The position numbers and the translations under genes were made by a program. Under the pieces are notes generated by a model. The model searched no databases. It was not told the DNA's origin and saw only the letters and a list, made by a program, of their open reading frames with translations. Positions 1 through 11,874 of a stretch of DNA of 64,000 nt are shown here, in pieces (position 1 is the stretch's first letter; the number at the start of each line of letters is the position of its first letter). The DNA is from Phlebopus portentosus (lineage: Eukaryota; Basidiomycota; Agaricomycetes; Boletales; Boletinellaceae), in the NCBI GenBank assembly GCA_037892935.1, contig JAYXKI010000016.1, positions 806,001 through 870,000 on the forward strand. The letters are read 5' to 3'.

Positions 1-249
1 ATCAGATTATGCGAACGCGAGAAGGCGAAGAAGCGCCATGAACCGAGGTGAATGGGTGCTCAGAACGGAAAACACGGGGAGCGTGACTTGCCGGATGATG
101 ACCAGGTGACCAGACGACCATTGCCATTGGCACGGCACGGCACGGCCAGCTTTGTTTCCGTCGACAACGGCGACCGCAACGGGCTCAACGTCGAAAACTC
201 TTTCTCTTCTCATGCTTCAGAACTGATTTCAAGACTGAAAGTCGGCAAA
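1..249. other. left-edge stretch, no supported gene
   Basis: I see no convincing coding region here. The reading frame of the palmitoyltransferase is open back to an ATG at 52, but the extra N-terminal residues look like translated 5' leader, so the ATG at 250 is preferred. The stretch probably holds the promoter and 5'UTR of that gene. Confidence 0.5.
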
Positions 250-1898
250 ATGCCTTTGTTGAACCTGGATATACGAGCTCGAGCTCCTTACGAGAGGCTC
301 CCTGGTGAGGCTTCGGCCAGTGAGGACGATGATTCCGTGCTCGACATTGACGAGGGCAACGGTCCGCCTGCAAAGAGAAAGCGATGGTGGATGTACCTTC
401 CTTTTCTTTGTACGTCCTTAGGAAATGTTCACTTGTTCTAGACTTACTGATTTCTTTTCCAGTCCTACTTGTTCTCATGTTCACACCACAATACTCCATT
501 CTCGTCATGCTCGTTTCTTATTACCTGAACATATACAGATCTCCGTTCCTCTTCACGATTCACCTAGCCATTGTATACCTGTTGACTTTCCTCTCCTGCT
601 GCTCCCTGCTAGTCTGCGTTGTACGGGATCCAGGCGCAATCCGTGTCGGTGAAGACCCGGGCTCGCATTCCAACGTTCAAGAAGAAAGTGAGGACGAAAA
701 TGAAGATACTGACATGATGGATGCTCTTCGCATGGGCCCGTCATCAACAACCATGAAAGGAGGACCGGAAGCCTTTGACGATGATTTCAACGCGCCTCAT
801 AAGTGGTGCCGAAAATGTTGGGCACCAAAACCAGAAAGAACACATCATTGCTCTGCGTGCGGACGATGTGTTCTCAAAATGGGTCAGTGGAATATCTTGT
901 TGGCCAAGGAAAGTGGTATGTTTACCGAAATAATTGAGCAGATCACCACTGCCCGTGGCTCGCTCAGAAATGCGTGGTATGTTTTGAAGATTCAATCGTG
1001 TCATTTCATCCTTGTAATATTTGATAAAGGGTCATTGGACGTATACTGCTTTCCTCCACTTCCTCCTTAGCGCAACTCTCCTATCTTTGTATGTCGCTTT
1101 GGTCGCTGGACGAATTGTTTATGTTGCGTTCTTAGACCCTTTCCTTGTGGTGAGTCTCAACGTTTCCTTCAAAGAGTTACGTTACTCAGACTCATTTAGG
1201 ATGAACGAACGGCACTTCACGCGCTGTTTCTCTCAGTATACGGCTTGGTCTTCACTCTGTTGTCGGATCCTTCTTTCTTTGGCACGTACATCTTGCATCG
1301 TAAGTGTATCAGTAGGTCGTGGTGTCATTTACCACCTGACTTCGTGGATAGGACAAATCAGACAACGATAGAGAACATCTCTCCCTTCCTCATACTTCGC
1401 TACCTACCGACCGTCTCTTCTATACCCGCATACTCCACATCGAGCACTTCGCCTCCACCGAGTGCAGGGAGCGTTTCGCTGAACTCACCCAATCCATCCC
1501 GACCTCTATCGCTCCATTCAGTTTCACTAGCAGGCACACCCCCTCAGTCCCTACATTCTTCCTTCCTGGCCGTCGGAAGCACGTCCTCTCCGCGCAGCAG
1601 ATCGTCTGGCCCGGGGCTAAATGCAATCCCAATGCTCCGCGAACACCAACTCAACTCGGCGCAGCGACGAGCTGTTCGGTACGCACATGGGAAGATCCGA
1701 CTGTACGACGTCGGGTTTCGAGCAAATTGGACGCAAATATTGGGCGTGGGCAGACGAGGGTGGCGTGGATGGGCGTATCGAGTTTTGTGTGGCGGAGGAG
1801 GCGCTGGTGATGGGAAGACATTCCCTCGGAATCCTAAAGCTGATGATATGCTTGCGAAGTTGGCCGCAGAGCTCGCGAGTGAGGATAAGATGGACTGA
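250..1898 (+). CDS. DHHC-type protein S-palmitoyltransferase (Pfa3-like)
   Basis: Integral membrane enzyme that transfers palmitate to cysteines of client proteins. Exons run about 250-409, 463-882, 942-976, 1030-1149 and 1200-1898. The first two exons encode an acidic N-terminus and two membrane segments, then the cysteine-rich domain (HKWCRKCWAPKPERTHHCSA). The active-site motif DHHCPWLAQKCVG only appears after removing introns 883-941 and 977-1029, which split it. Two more hydrophobic segments follow, then TTIENISPF, close to the TTxE motif of the family. A segment around 1304-1351 is in frame and may be a 48-nt intron or retained. The C-terminus (RGWRGWAYRVLCGG and FPRNPKADDMLAKLAAEL) resembles fungal Pfa3-type enzymes. 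Class is certain; the yeast orthologue is inferred. Confidence 0.9.
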
Positions 1899-2871
1899 AG
1901 CCTTTTGAGCCTCCTTGATGGACATTCATTTTGTTTTCGAAATGTCTTTGGTTTCGGTTTGCATCGCGGATTTTGGATTGTGGACTTGGTATATATCCTA
2001 ATCACACTATTTGATTATTTTATGGACATTCTCAAGTGATTCTACCCATTGCTTATCTTACATGTACATCATCTTTCATTCAGAAGGGACGCGTCAACAA
2101 AGCACAACAGCCCAATATCCCCGCTCTGTATTTCATGCTCACATCTGTCGATGCAAAGATACATTGGTTCTTTTCTGATTGTGATCCCAGCCTCCGTCCG
2201 CCAATTAAGCAGAGTGCTTTCGTGATGCGCTTGTCTCAGAATTATCGATCCAAGAGGGCTCAGTTGAGCCACTGACTCATCGCCTTTCCTTGCCTCGTTC
2301 ATTGTCACCCCGAACTCAGACACAAAGGTATCACCAACGTTGTCTTGGTTGCATATAGTCCTTTGTTCAGCGAGTGGCTGAGGTAACAAAACGCTGAAAG
2401 TACCAGTGCTAGCGACAGAGCAATCGTTCAAGAGCCGGGCGATGAAGGACTCAGGGCATTCTTTGGCTGAAACGTCGGTGGATAGCACCTGCATAGTAGT
2501 ACAAGCTGGTCGGGATTTGCTGAAAGGCTAGATGACCAAAGAATGCACGATCAGAAATGTGGAGTACCCTTCGATGCAAGCATATTCGCCGTCTTTCTTG
2601 GGAATACCTGGCAAACTACATCCGTTCGCTTGAAGCGAAATTAATAAATATGGTATCCTCGAGCAAGGTCGCAAAACCGTGACTTGCTCAGGCTGACATA
2701 TCAAGATTCATCGGCCAGTAACGTTGCCCGGTCCATTAGTCCCAGGATGCCGACCGAGGTTTACATGCATGATTTATGCGATGTCAATATGTATATGCTT
2801 GAGACCAAATTTTCATGATGTTGGTACAGGGGTAAATAACACATGCTATGCGAGACTTGTCTGGGACATCT
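1899..2871. other. convergent intergenic region with one unexplained ORF
   Basis: This lies between the 3' ends of the palmitoyltransferase and the peroxin, which converge. The only sizeable open frame is on the minus strand at 2069-2494 (141 codons). Its translation has no motif, signal peptide or repeat I recognise. It could be a small lineage-specific gene or chance. Confidence 0.35.
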
Positions 2872-4499
2872 TCACTCGTTTGCATCGTCCTGAGTCCGGT
2901 AAATTCTCCGGATCCACCTTCGTCTGCGCGTCACCCCAGTCGTTTTCCACTTCTCGAGCGGGGCGCTCTGGGGATCCATCCATGCGTCGTTGGTATACAC
3001 CCATCCATCTTCACAAACGGAGAATCAGTAAGGAAAAAAACTTTAAACGGAATCAAAAACAAACCCTCGTCAGACTCAACAGGTGCCCAAGACGCCTCAA
3101 GGTCCTTCCTCCAATCCTCCGTCTCCACAAATGCCCACCCGGGTTCGAGCGTGAACGTGAGGTTGCTACTGTATACGATCAGTATTTTTTTTGAACAGCA
3201 GCACACGAGCGAAGAACCAGCAAATAGAACTGATAAACATGCGCGGTCCGGGCAATCACAAAGCTGACTCTAAACGAACCTGACGTCTCCGTCTCCTCCT
3301 TTCCCAGTTCCGGTTCCATTTCCGTCTGAGTTGCTTGAGCTGCTCCAACCATCGCGTCCACGCGTCCAACCTTTCCGCTCGTACGGACGTAGATGTGTCT
3401 TTGAGAACACCTGTGTCCCGCTGGGGCCCGGTCCTAGACGTTCGTTCTCCCAAAGCTCCACTTCCTTTAAGACGCTTTTGAGATGGTGATCTTCTAGTCG
3501 ATCGTCGTCGACGAGTTTTGTAACTTTCATGCGAATCTGTTTCGCGTAGGGTGATATCAAAACAGGGAGGTAAGCGAGAGTAAGAGGATGGGTGAAAGCA
3601 AATGGCAGAAGTCCAAGCGCGAGGAAAACTGGACGGAGGGGGATGAAAGGGAGTATGACCAGAAGACCGAACAATGATACAACCGTAGCAGCAAGGATGC
3701 TGTACGAGTAAGGCGTCGAGAATGTCAAGTGTGGAACCACCGTATAAAGGATCAAGTCGTGCAAGTCGCCCCTGTAGAAAAGAACGAAGGTAAGTCTATT
3801 GTAGAATAAACAAGCAGCCCGAAGAAATGCGAACACGACGCCCATCAAATTTTGAATACCCTGCAAATTTGAGAACCATTCTGGAGAGCCTTCAGCTGGC
3901 TGAGCATATGGCGCCGGACTCGGAGCATCCACTTGTCGAGACGCGGAGGGCCTGCGGTAAGAATAGGCAGATAGCAGGATATACAGGAGTATAGTATGCG
4001 GAATTAGGAGAACCAGTCTCGGGAAGTAACCTGATAACACGTAAACAGGAGTTCTCAAGGTCGAGATTCAAGCTGGTCAGCGCTCACATATGAAAGCATA
4101 TGCCATCATCCAAGCCGTAGTTACTTTCCATCCCTTCTTCCACATGATGATCTCTTCTATACGATCCTGTACCCAGAAAATCGGTCCACTCCTCGCGGCA
4201 AACCTACGAAAGTGCGTAGTTGTCGCGGGTAAACTGAGTGGTTCCCGCGTCGACAATAGTTGTGGCGCTTGTCGAGTCGTACGAGGAGAAGGGCTCGGAA
4301 TAGTGATTCCTGCAGCTAGGATGGCACTGGGTATATTGAAAGGCTGCTTCATCGGAGACTGTGGTACAGTCGTTGGCGAAGGAGGCGAAATTGTTGCATT
4401 TTCTGACTTTGGAGGACGAGTTGCTACCTTCGCTGCTCTCGAGGGGGAATGTTCGTCGTCAATGCGTTTCGCATAGCTGGGTATCTGCACATAATCCAT
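2872..4499 (-). CDS. Pex24p/dysferlin-domain peroxisomal membrane protein (Pex28-32 family)
   Basis: Likely an integral membrane peroxin of the Pex28-Pex32 type, which act in peroxisome size control and ER-peroxisome contacts. The start at 4499 (MDYVQIPSYAKR) is preferred to an upstream in-frame ATG at 4619. Exon 1 ends near 4090 after the FWVQDRIEEIIMWKKGW segment. Exon 2 (about 4030-3280) carries several hydrophobic segments and NLQGIQNLMG, then the first half of a dysferlin fold (VELWENERL, ERKGWTRGRDGW). Exon 3 gives LTFTLEPGWAFVETEDWR. The last exon gives DGWVYTNDAWMDPQSAP and TGVTRRRRWIRRIYRT, the classic DysF C-terminal signature, ending at TGA 2872-2874. Family is secure; which yeast peroxin it matches is not. 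Confidence 0.88.
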
Positions 4500-5110
4500 A
4501 ATGATAGAAGAGGGATGATGGATGTTCAGAACAACTTGACCATCGTCATCGTCGCACGTGCGAAAACGCCGATCTGACTCAGTGACGAAATCACGAGATC
4601 TGGGCCATACTATAGCCATTGCCTTGTCTTTCTGAACTTACACTCAAGTCGGAACAGCTCAGGAGCACTCAGCTGCAGAAGTTGTTGTCTTCCTGTGATA
4701 AATGATGAGTCTCAAACGTGTTCTGGTCGTTCTTCGAACATTAGGCCCGGTTCTTGGAACGACCAAAACAGCAAGTCATGGCAAATCTTACTGGAATACC
4801 TGATATCTCGTTGATTTGTTTCTCGGACTAGTCCTGATTCTGCGAGGAGCTGTCCTCTTTGTTTTGTCTTCCTAATAAGGTGCTGATTGTCTCGTTGGCT
4901 TATCGGCTTATAATGAGAGAGCCGAACAGATCTCCTAATTTCAGACATTGATTGTTGTATCCAATGAACATGGGGCGTCTTCTCTAACCGACCATTTCTT
5001 CATGGTTCGATCGGGTTTCGAATCATGCATTCAGCCCATTTTTTATACACGAACTGTTATAAACCTTCGAGCCCGTGTGATTCTCCACATCCAGAAAAGC
5101 CTCCTCACGA
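4500..5110. other. divergent promoter region between peroxin and DUF6533 gene
   Basis: The two flanking genes diverge, so both promoters should lie here. Short open frames at 4712-4948 (-) and 4948-5235 (+, overlapping the next gene) look non-coding. I found no confident TATA box. Confidence 0.4.
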
Positions 5111-6849
5111 TGTCTTCAACTTGGACCGCCGACGACATAAATGACCTTGTTTTTGAAGTGCATTGTCAAACAGTACTAAAAGTGACCATCGGTCAGTGCC
5201 TGGTCTTTTTGACATGTCTTTTTCCCTGTCTCTAATGAGATCTTTAGTGGCATGCACTACGTTCCATTTATACTATACAGGTTGGTCTCTTCCATTATTT
5301 CTCCGCTCCGAATTCCACTTACAAGGTCTTGAAGCCTTGCACTTCGATGAAGAAGTAGGTCTCTTATAATACTAGATTCGATTTGACTGAATTTTCTCAA
5401 GGTCGAATACATCTGGGTGATGGCATCTACTCGGTTTTAAACGAACAGACACCTAACTGATCTCTTAGTTGAAGAAATGGACAACGGGGAAAGCAATGTA
5501 TCTATCGGTACGTTCTGCTCAAATTTGCAATGATATAAGAGTCTCATGTTCTTCCAAAGACTAGATACCTTGGCTCGTTATTCTTGATGTATATCTCATA
5601 TATTATCCATACCACCCGGATTCTAACATGGAGTATCCAGATGCTGTACAGTAGCGTTCATTGATTTTCGCTGGGAAGATACACTGAACCTAATAGCTTC
5701 TATCTTTGTACGTTTTGTTGCAAGTTAATTTATCTATAACGTCTGACGATCTCCTTGAAGGGCGGAGTTCTTAACAATGGTTTTTTTGCTACCTGTTAGT
5801 GATACTTGATTCTGATCTATCTGTACTGACATTTTCCATTTCCACAAGGTTTTCACGGTGAACTATTCGCTGGACCCGGTCCTATGATTATATTGCTCGC
5901 CGAAGGTATGTTGGTCTTCTTGCTGTAATCATTGCTCAATCTATTGTTTTATCTTGTAGTAATTCTTCAAATGCGTGTATATGCTTTGTACGGGAGGAAC
6001 AGGAAAATGTTTATTTTCTTCATCTTGCTTAATGTGGCGCTGTTTGGATTCAACATACTGCAATTTTCTAATCTCTTCTGTAACGTTATTTCTCCTTCTT
6101 CTCTTGAGCATGACTGATTAATCATTCTCACTTATAGTGTACGCCGAATCAGGTGGGTGTCCAGATGGTGGATGCTTCCAAAATCGTGATTTGGTACGCA
6201 GAGGCTTTATTCCGGACGACCCAGAAGTTCGCCTTGGTTGTTCTCTTACAGTCCAAATCACTGGGGTGGCTTGGGGGGTGACGTCCTTCGTAGAGTTCAT
6301 CCTATTCGTTCTGGTGTTTGTCAAAGCACAAGCGTGGAAAATTTGCATCAGGAAAAAGGGAACTACGGGCGACGGAGCGCCACGAGTGCGCGACATAACC
6401 ACGACGATGGCAAGGGGTTCTGTTTCATACTTTGCCATGTAAGTACGCCACCATTTGAATATGAGTATAGTGCTAACAGAGTGGCTGACTATTCCATTAC
6501 GCTGCGAAGAATATTCACTATCTGCTTCTTCACTTCGTTCTGCACATCCTTCTACATGACTTATGTGGGTAATGGAAACCTTTTACCATTTCTTCTACTC
6601 AACAATCCATAGTATTCTCAATTTTTCTACTTCATGTACATTGAATCCAATGCCCTCGAGACGATTGTCGTAACCATCATGACCATTCTGGTTCCAAAGC
6701 TGATTCTCAACATTCGAGCGGAGTACTATGGTCCAATACGGATGGACGAGGTGGAGTTAACTTGGAATGTCGCAGGACTTGACGAACTTATGTCTAGGAG
6801 ACAGGAGCACTCCGATCATTCTGAGGCGTTAGCATCCTTTCTCGACTGA
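5111..6849 (+). CDS. DUF6533-type multispanning membrane protein, copy 1
   Basis: Member of the basidiomycete DUF6533 family, predicted seven-helix membrane proteins of unknown function. It is split into many small exons. The signature near the N-terminus is assembled across introns as LEALHFDEEVEYIW followed by LKKWTTGKAMYLS and TRYLGSLFLM, matching the family's YDYLLTxxxEVEYIW / TRY pattern in degenerate form. Later exons give LQMRVYALYGRNRKMFIFF (about 5950-6010), a loop rich in Gly and Cys near 6140-6240, WGVTSFVEFILFVLVFV (about 6270-6320), and a last helix ending in LILNIRAEYYGPI. The tail is short, hydrophilic and acidic and stops at 6847-6849. Small-exon boundaries at 5200-5900 are uncertain. 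Two further family members lie at 16.4 and 19.3 kb. Confidence 0.75.
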
Positions 6850-7088
6850 TATGAAGGGAATATGCATTTACTTGTTTTCGCATTGCATACGGAGCCGTGT
6901 CTTGACACGTTCGGCTGCATCAGAAGTTCATAAGTTGGTCGAAATTGGAGTAGGTTTATACAAATAAACCAGTTTCCTTTTCAAACTATTACATAACTAC
7001 AGGTATATACAGTACTATTGACAAATGCGTGAATATCGTTATATGCATTTCAAGGCGTGAAGCATTTGTTTTTGAAAGGAGCGGGCGT

Positions 7089-7618
7089 TTAAGCGATTGT
7101 GACTCTCTGAGGCAGTTGCTCAGGAGTACTCTTAGGGAATGTGACGGTTAGCAGCCCGTTCTCCATCGTCGCTTTGACATCACCCGGCTAGATAAAACCA
7201 ATGTTAACACCTCATCCTGCCAACTAGTTATATATTATATTACGAAACTCACCTGAATGCCAGTCGGCAGCGGCAATGAGCGCTCGAAGCGGCCAACACG
7301 TCTCTCGCGGTGGATGAATCCTTTTTCGTCGATGTCCTTATACGTAGCTTCGCCAGAGACGATGAGACGTCCCTTCTGAATGTCAAGGGAGACGTTCTCC
7401 TTCGTCAATCCCGGAAGCTCGAACCAGGCAGTCACCAAGTTCGCTTCAGGCGATTCGTGGATATCGATGCGCGGCTGGAACGCACGGTTGACAGGGCGCT
7501 GTTGTTGTTGCCCGCCACGCGTTGCGACTTGACGACCCGGAGAGTCGAAGACGTCGTCAACGAAACGCTGGAAGTCATTGAGAGAGAAGAAAGGTTCGTA
7601 AAAGTAGACAGAAGACAT
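7089..7618 (-). CDS. small heat-shock protein (Hsp20 / alpha-crystallin), copy 1
   Basis: ATP-independent cytosolic holdase chaperone. Exon 1 runs from ATG 7618 to about 7253 and encodes a Phe-rich N-terminus (YFYEPFFSLNDFQRFVDDVF), a Gln-rich linker and the alpha-crystallin domain (ANLVTAWFELPGLTKENVSL, GEATYKDIDEKGFIHRERR, RFERSLPLPTGIQ). One intron separates a short last exon carrying ATMENGLLTVTFPK and ending QRVTIA, with the stop at 7089-7091. Length, about 155 residues, is typical for fungal sHSPs. A TATA element and a perfect heat-shock element lie upstream. A paralogue with the same intron position lies at 36,654. Confidence 0.93.
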
Positions 7619-7718
7619 GGTGATGTTCGCGAGCAGGTAGAAAAGTTAAAGTTGCAATAGTAATCGCGCTGAGCTTTTTGTTTTAATCTCTGAAGGGGCT
7701 CATCGCCAGAGATCGCCA

Positions 7719-7725
7719 TTTTATA
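7719..7725 (-). promoter_or_regulatory. TATA box of sHSP copy 1
   Basis: Read on the minus strand this is TATAAAA, about 100 nt upstream of the start codon at 7618. The spacing matches the TATA box of the second sHSP gene. Confidence 0.65.
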
Positions 7726-7769
7726 CCTTCAAGGAAAGAATACTCCAGAATAACAATGCGACGTCTCAA

Positions 7770-7782
7770 GAAATTTCTCGAA
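7770..7782. promoter_or_regulatory. perfect three-unit heat-shock element
   Basis: The sequence GAAATTTCTCGAA fits the HSF consensus nGAAnnTTCnnGAAn with no mismatch, about 45 nt upstream of the TATA box of sHSP copy 1. A further GAA unit is at 7788-7790, five bases on. HSF binding is inferred from the consensus. Confidence 0.75.
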
Positions 7783-7988
7783 GGACGGAAGGCAAATGCA
7801 AGTTGTGTGGCGTTGTTTGCGCATATTTACCTGGAGCTTCTGGATCCTTCTTGAAATTCCCACACCCACGCATACCTGCTCTTTTGCTCCTGGTAGGAAT
7901 AAAATTGGCATCAGAAACTATGTTAGGTAAAGATTATTAATGTCATGATGCAGTATAGTAGCTCGATTTTCCATCACAGTACTTCGAT

Positions 7989-10169
7989 TCAAGTATTGCT
8001 CTTGTACTCATCTGGTGCCAGTGTCATGCCAGATCGTGTAATGGTCACCTGGCTCGTGTTGGCGTCTTCTGTTTTGCGCTCTCCACCGTCGTCCTTCGAG
8101 AAGGGTCGAGGGACCAGCACAAATGTTCCATCTTCCACTTCGCTCAAATCTGCCGACTCTTCAGACGGCCTACCGTCAAATAGTAGCGCTGTTTCCTCTA
8201 GGGTCATCCCTTTCGTTTCGACGATGAATAATGAGCAATAGGCAAGTTCGAAAGCCAGCCAGGCACAATAAACGATCTAAAGCGAGGAGAATATTAGAAA
8301 TGACACGATTAAGGCATCGAAAGCACATACATAGTATCTCCAGCCAAGAGCCTATACCCGCACTTGTCAGCTGTGATTCGTACATAAGGAACTTTCCAAA
8401 ATATTTACGCACCTCAAGAGCCACAGGGTTTACGTACTGGTTAAAAATCAAGGAAATTGTCAGGACGAAAGTAAAGATGGTCATTCCCTTCGCTCGGATC
8501 GAAAAGGGTAGGATCTCAATCGTATAGGATACGATAAGAGGCGTGAAAGCTAGACTGAGGAAACGATAAAAAAGAGGATCAAAATGGATGGGATGAGAGA
8601 AAATCACGCACTCATACGCCGCATAGAACAAAAAGATGCTTGCGATAACAGCGTGTGCGGCGCTCTGGCTCCCGGTTTCAGCAAACGTCGCAGAGCATAT
8701 AGTCTGCATCGTAAAGAACGCCAGCATCCCAGCACAGGACATGATAAACAAAAGCCTTCTGCCCAGTTTGTCGGCAAGGCAAGCAGCTCCGATCGAGATG
8801 AATAAATTCCAAATCTGGAGAAGCCCGTTAATGAGCAACTGCATCGTCGGATCTGTGATGCCGATCGTCGTGAAGATTTCGCTGAGGTAGTATGACACGA
8901 GTCCATTGCCAGACCATTGAGAGAAAATCGCGAGGGCCACGAAAATGCGAAGACGCCTTCTATTTCCCGGAGTTAGAAGGAAAGACGACCAGCCGACGTT
9001 CGCGTCAGCTGCATTCTCGCCCGCGACGAAAGCAGATTTGATTTCCTTGAGCTCATATTCCACTAGCGGGTCCTGACTTCGAGTGGGTAAGCTTGGAGAA
9101 GAGGCTAGAACCCCGCTGTCAGATTAACTCAACTAGTTGCCATCAGCATGATAATATGCCAAAGTTTCAAGAGCTTGTGTCTCATGGCCTTTGCATACGA
9201 GCCAACGAGGCGACTCGGGAGCGAACCACAAAAGCAAGACTTGTGCTGCAGATGGGATGCCTTGAACGAGGGAAGGTAGGCGCCACGCCCAAGAGCTTTG
9301 GAGCTTTACACAACCGAACGTTGTCCAAGCAGCACTGTGGTAAGCAGGATGCTTGAGTTTCTCTCCTGTCACGCAATACGAAAGAACCGTACGCGATGGA
9401 ACCAGAATACCACATGCAATTATACAGGGAAGTTAATGTTGCACGGTGAGGAGGATATGAAATTTCCGAGATCAACATAGGAGCAGCATTCGCTGCAATA
9501 GTTGTGCCAAAGCCAACCATAAACCTTCAGGTGCGACAAGGAAAGTGAGTGAACTGGGTATATGCGCACAAAGGTGCAAACATACCTGGAACCAATAAAC
9601 ATGCCAACGGATGCAGAGAAAGTTTGGAGAATCGTGGCTGTCCAGAGAATCGTTGCTCCTAGCAAAACACTAGGCTTCCGACCAATCCCATCAGAAAGGT
9701 ATGGAGCGAAGGGTAAAGCACCAAGTGCGCCAATATTCTAAAGATCAGATAACAAGTTGGTTAAGTCTATCCCATTTGGCAAATCATGTCGGACTCGCCT
9801 GAATGGCATTTAGTAATCCGAGCATACTACCTGTAGGGTGATCAAAGTCCTCCTCCCATTGTCGGAGTGACTGTAGACCATTCATCATACTCCCGTCAAA
9901 ACCATTTGATGATGACGTGATGAGACTAGAGCAGACATGAAGCTATTTAGGGGCAAGGAAGTTAAACGTTAATGAGAAGCCTTACAAAAGGAATATCCAT
10001 GCATTGAGATATATTAGTCTGGTTTCAAATCGAATATGAGATGTTCTGATACGACGAACTTATAAAAACTTAGAGCTTACCTCCAATTATTATAGAATTT
10101 ACGATTGGGGTTAAGCAATCCCTTCCATTCATTTTTGTCATTTCCAACGATGGCCGCACCCGAACCCAT
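7989..10169 (-). CDS. MFS sugar transporter (lactose permease / hexose transporter type)
   Basis: Twelve-helix plasma-membrane sugar porter. The start at 10169 (MGSGAAIVGNDKNEWKGLL) lies in a short first exon. A following exon holds SSNGFDGSMMNGLQSL, typical of helix 1 in fungal sugar transporters. Later exons give GIGRKPSVLLGATI (the DRxGRR-like loop 2-3 motif), MVGFGTTIAANAAPMLISEI (PxYxxE-like), LLLWFAPESPRWLVCKG (the PESPRW signature), ADKLGRRLLFIMSCAGM (second GRR motif), and an intron at about 8560 joining to LAFTPLIVSYTIEILPFSIR. The C-terminus reads VETKGMTLEETALLFDG, the conserved ETKG motif, then a hydrophilic tail stopping at 7989. About nine exons. Substrate cannot be assigned; the LL(N/D)PNRKF-type N-terminus resembles fungal lactose-permease-like members. 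Confidence 0.9.
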
Positions 10170-10606
10170 AGCTGTTTGACAAGGATTTGGTATTGATAAG
10201 TATCCAAAGGAATGTAATGGCAGATCTCTCCAAAGGGTCTGTTTCGCAAGCAGAGGTCGAAGGAGCGGAGGAGTCGAAAACTCCGAGAAGATTAAAGCAA
10301 GAGAGAATGGGAAAAAGTCTGCCTTTATATATGGCTAACACTCCGAGTAGCTGATGCTTTAGCGAAGAAGCGACCAGTCCAGAAGCACGCCAATCCTTGC
10401 TGCAGGATCGGCAAAGCAAACGCGACCATCCCAGAACCATAGATAGGGCATTCTCACTGCAAGTCTTTGATACCGATGAATTTTTTGAGCAAAATAATGT
10501 AAATCATGCACCAGCGTTAGAAATTATGATGAGCGAATGTCCCATTTATATGGCGCGATTCATGTCTAAATAGTCTGCAAAATGCGGGAGTCGGTAAAGT
10601 GATACT
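10170..10606. other. intergenic, promoter side of the transporter
   Basis: About 440 nt between the transporter start and the 3' end of the mitochondrial-protein gene. A 100-codon minus-strand open frame continues upstream of the transporter ATG, but I read it as leader or chance. No clear motif seen. Confidence 0.35.
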
Positions 10607-11603
10607 TTAGGACTCAGTTTTCTCGGCAACCTCCTTGGGTGCGTTATGTTCCTATGTATTCAGAGCATACAGAACAAGTAACGTCAGCGATCGTGTCGTC
10701 GAAGATCGATCCAAAGCAACAAAATAATTTGCAAATGATTGCCAGAATGAAATATAATTCTTTTTCCGAAAAGGAAACTTCAATAGTTCTCGATATCCAT
10801 GACATACCTTGGCCTCCTTCCGGGCATCACCAATGTTTGTCGGACCCTCAGGCTTGTCCTGCAAGTTCCAACACGTTTCGTCTCTGCTGGTTTTTCTTTC
10901 TGCTCAGGCTTATCCGCATCTTCCGTCTGCCCAGGTGCACCAGCATCAAACCGAGCTACAGCCTCTTCATAAGCTTGAGCATCCTTCGGCGAATTCGTAT
11001 CCTAAGCAAACAATAAGAATAGAATTGCCATTCAACGTATCCATTATGCGTACGAAGCCAATTTTCTGACTTTCGCTCACGTCTTCTTCTTTGCCCTCGT
11101 CATCTTTCATCATCTCGGGTTCGGGCTTCTCTTCTTCCTTCTTCGGCAGGGCATTCTCAATGGGAGCCTTCGCGGATTCAGCAGCATGCTGCGCATGCTT
11201 TTTGGAACGAGGTGAAAGAATGTAGAAGACCTGTTTGTCCATGCAATTGTTCAAAGTACAGCCCATCACCGCACAATGGGAAACATGGAGCGAATAGCGT
11301 GATGAGCCAATAATACTCAAGATGACGTGGAAACTGAAAACGTACACCGAGTGCTGTCACCACACCAGAACCGATCTGATCAGATAAAGGCATCGTAAGT
11401 TCATTTGGTCCAGCGCCAAAAAGACTAGAAATGTCAGGTAAATGGCCAGCAGTGACGTACCAGCCATGGTAGGTCGCTGGACTTTTCGGAACCTGCTGAG
11501 GACGCCATACCGCGCCTCAAACCGGGCCGTAAATTCGCCGATGTTCTCTGCACATTTCTGCGCGTCGATTGGGCGAGAACGCGACGAAAAGTAAGGCTCG
11601 CCA
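10607..11603 (-). CDS. conserved fungal mitochondrial protein, single membrane helix, charged tail
   Basis: I do not know a function. From ATG 11603 the protein starts MASLTFRRVLAQSTRRNVQ, an Arg/Ser-rich amphipathic leader typical of mitochondrial presequences. A hydrophobic stretch (GSGVVTALGV and following) sits near 11350, then a highly charged region, KEEEKPEPEMMKDDEGKEED. Further exons give DTNSPKDAQAYEEAVARFDA and KPEGPTNIGDARKEAK. The last exon, EHNAPKEVAEKTES, ends at TAA 10607-10609. This architecture (presequence, one helix, acidic Lys/Glu tail with NIGxARxxAK) recurs in small uncharacterised fungal proteins. The junction near 10860-10890 is uncertain. It shares a 271-nt divergent promoter with the DCAF4-like gene. 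Confidence 0.65.
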
Positions 11604-11692
11604 TAATGGCAGAAAGGCAAAAGTGCAGGTCGGGTGAGACGGAACAATTAATTCGTCGGGACCCTTGAGCTTGGGATTGCGTGAGGGTCATG

Positions 11693-11700
11693 TGACGTCA
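11693..11700. promoter_or_regulatory. palindromic CRE/ATF-type site TGACGTCA
   Basis: A perfect 8-bp cAMP-response-element palindrome, preceded by CATG, in the divergent promoter between the mitochondrial-protein gene and the DCAF4-like gene. bZIP (ATF/CREB) binding is inferred from the consensus only. Confidence 0.45.
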
Positions 11701-11874
11701 TGTTGCTCTTTTCAGGGTGTGGAGTGGGAAGATCAGTGATCAGCACTTCTTGCTTCCACTTTTACCTCTTTCATGCAACAGCTCGAATAAATTTTCGCCT
11801 AATGTCTTTCGCTCCTTCCTTTCAACCCTCATAGCCTTTGCATCTTTCCGGCTTAGAAACGAGACATATAACAA

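Noticed and set aside
2848..3267. Plus-strand 139-codon ORF
   Set aside because: It lies antisense to the last exons of the peroxin, whose DysF motifs on the minus strand are clear.
5015..5040. Possible tRNA B-box (GGTTTCGAATCA)
   Set aside because: No acceptor stem, D-arm or A-box could be found around it.
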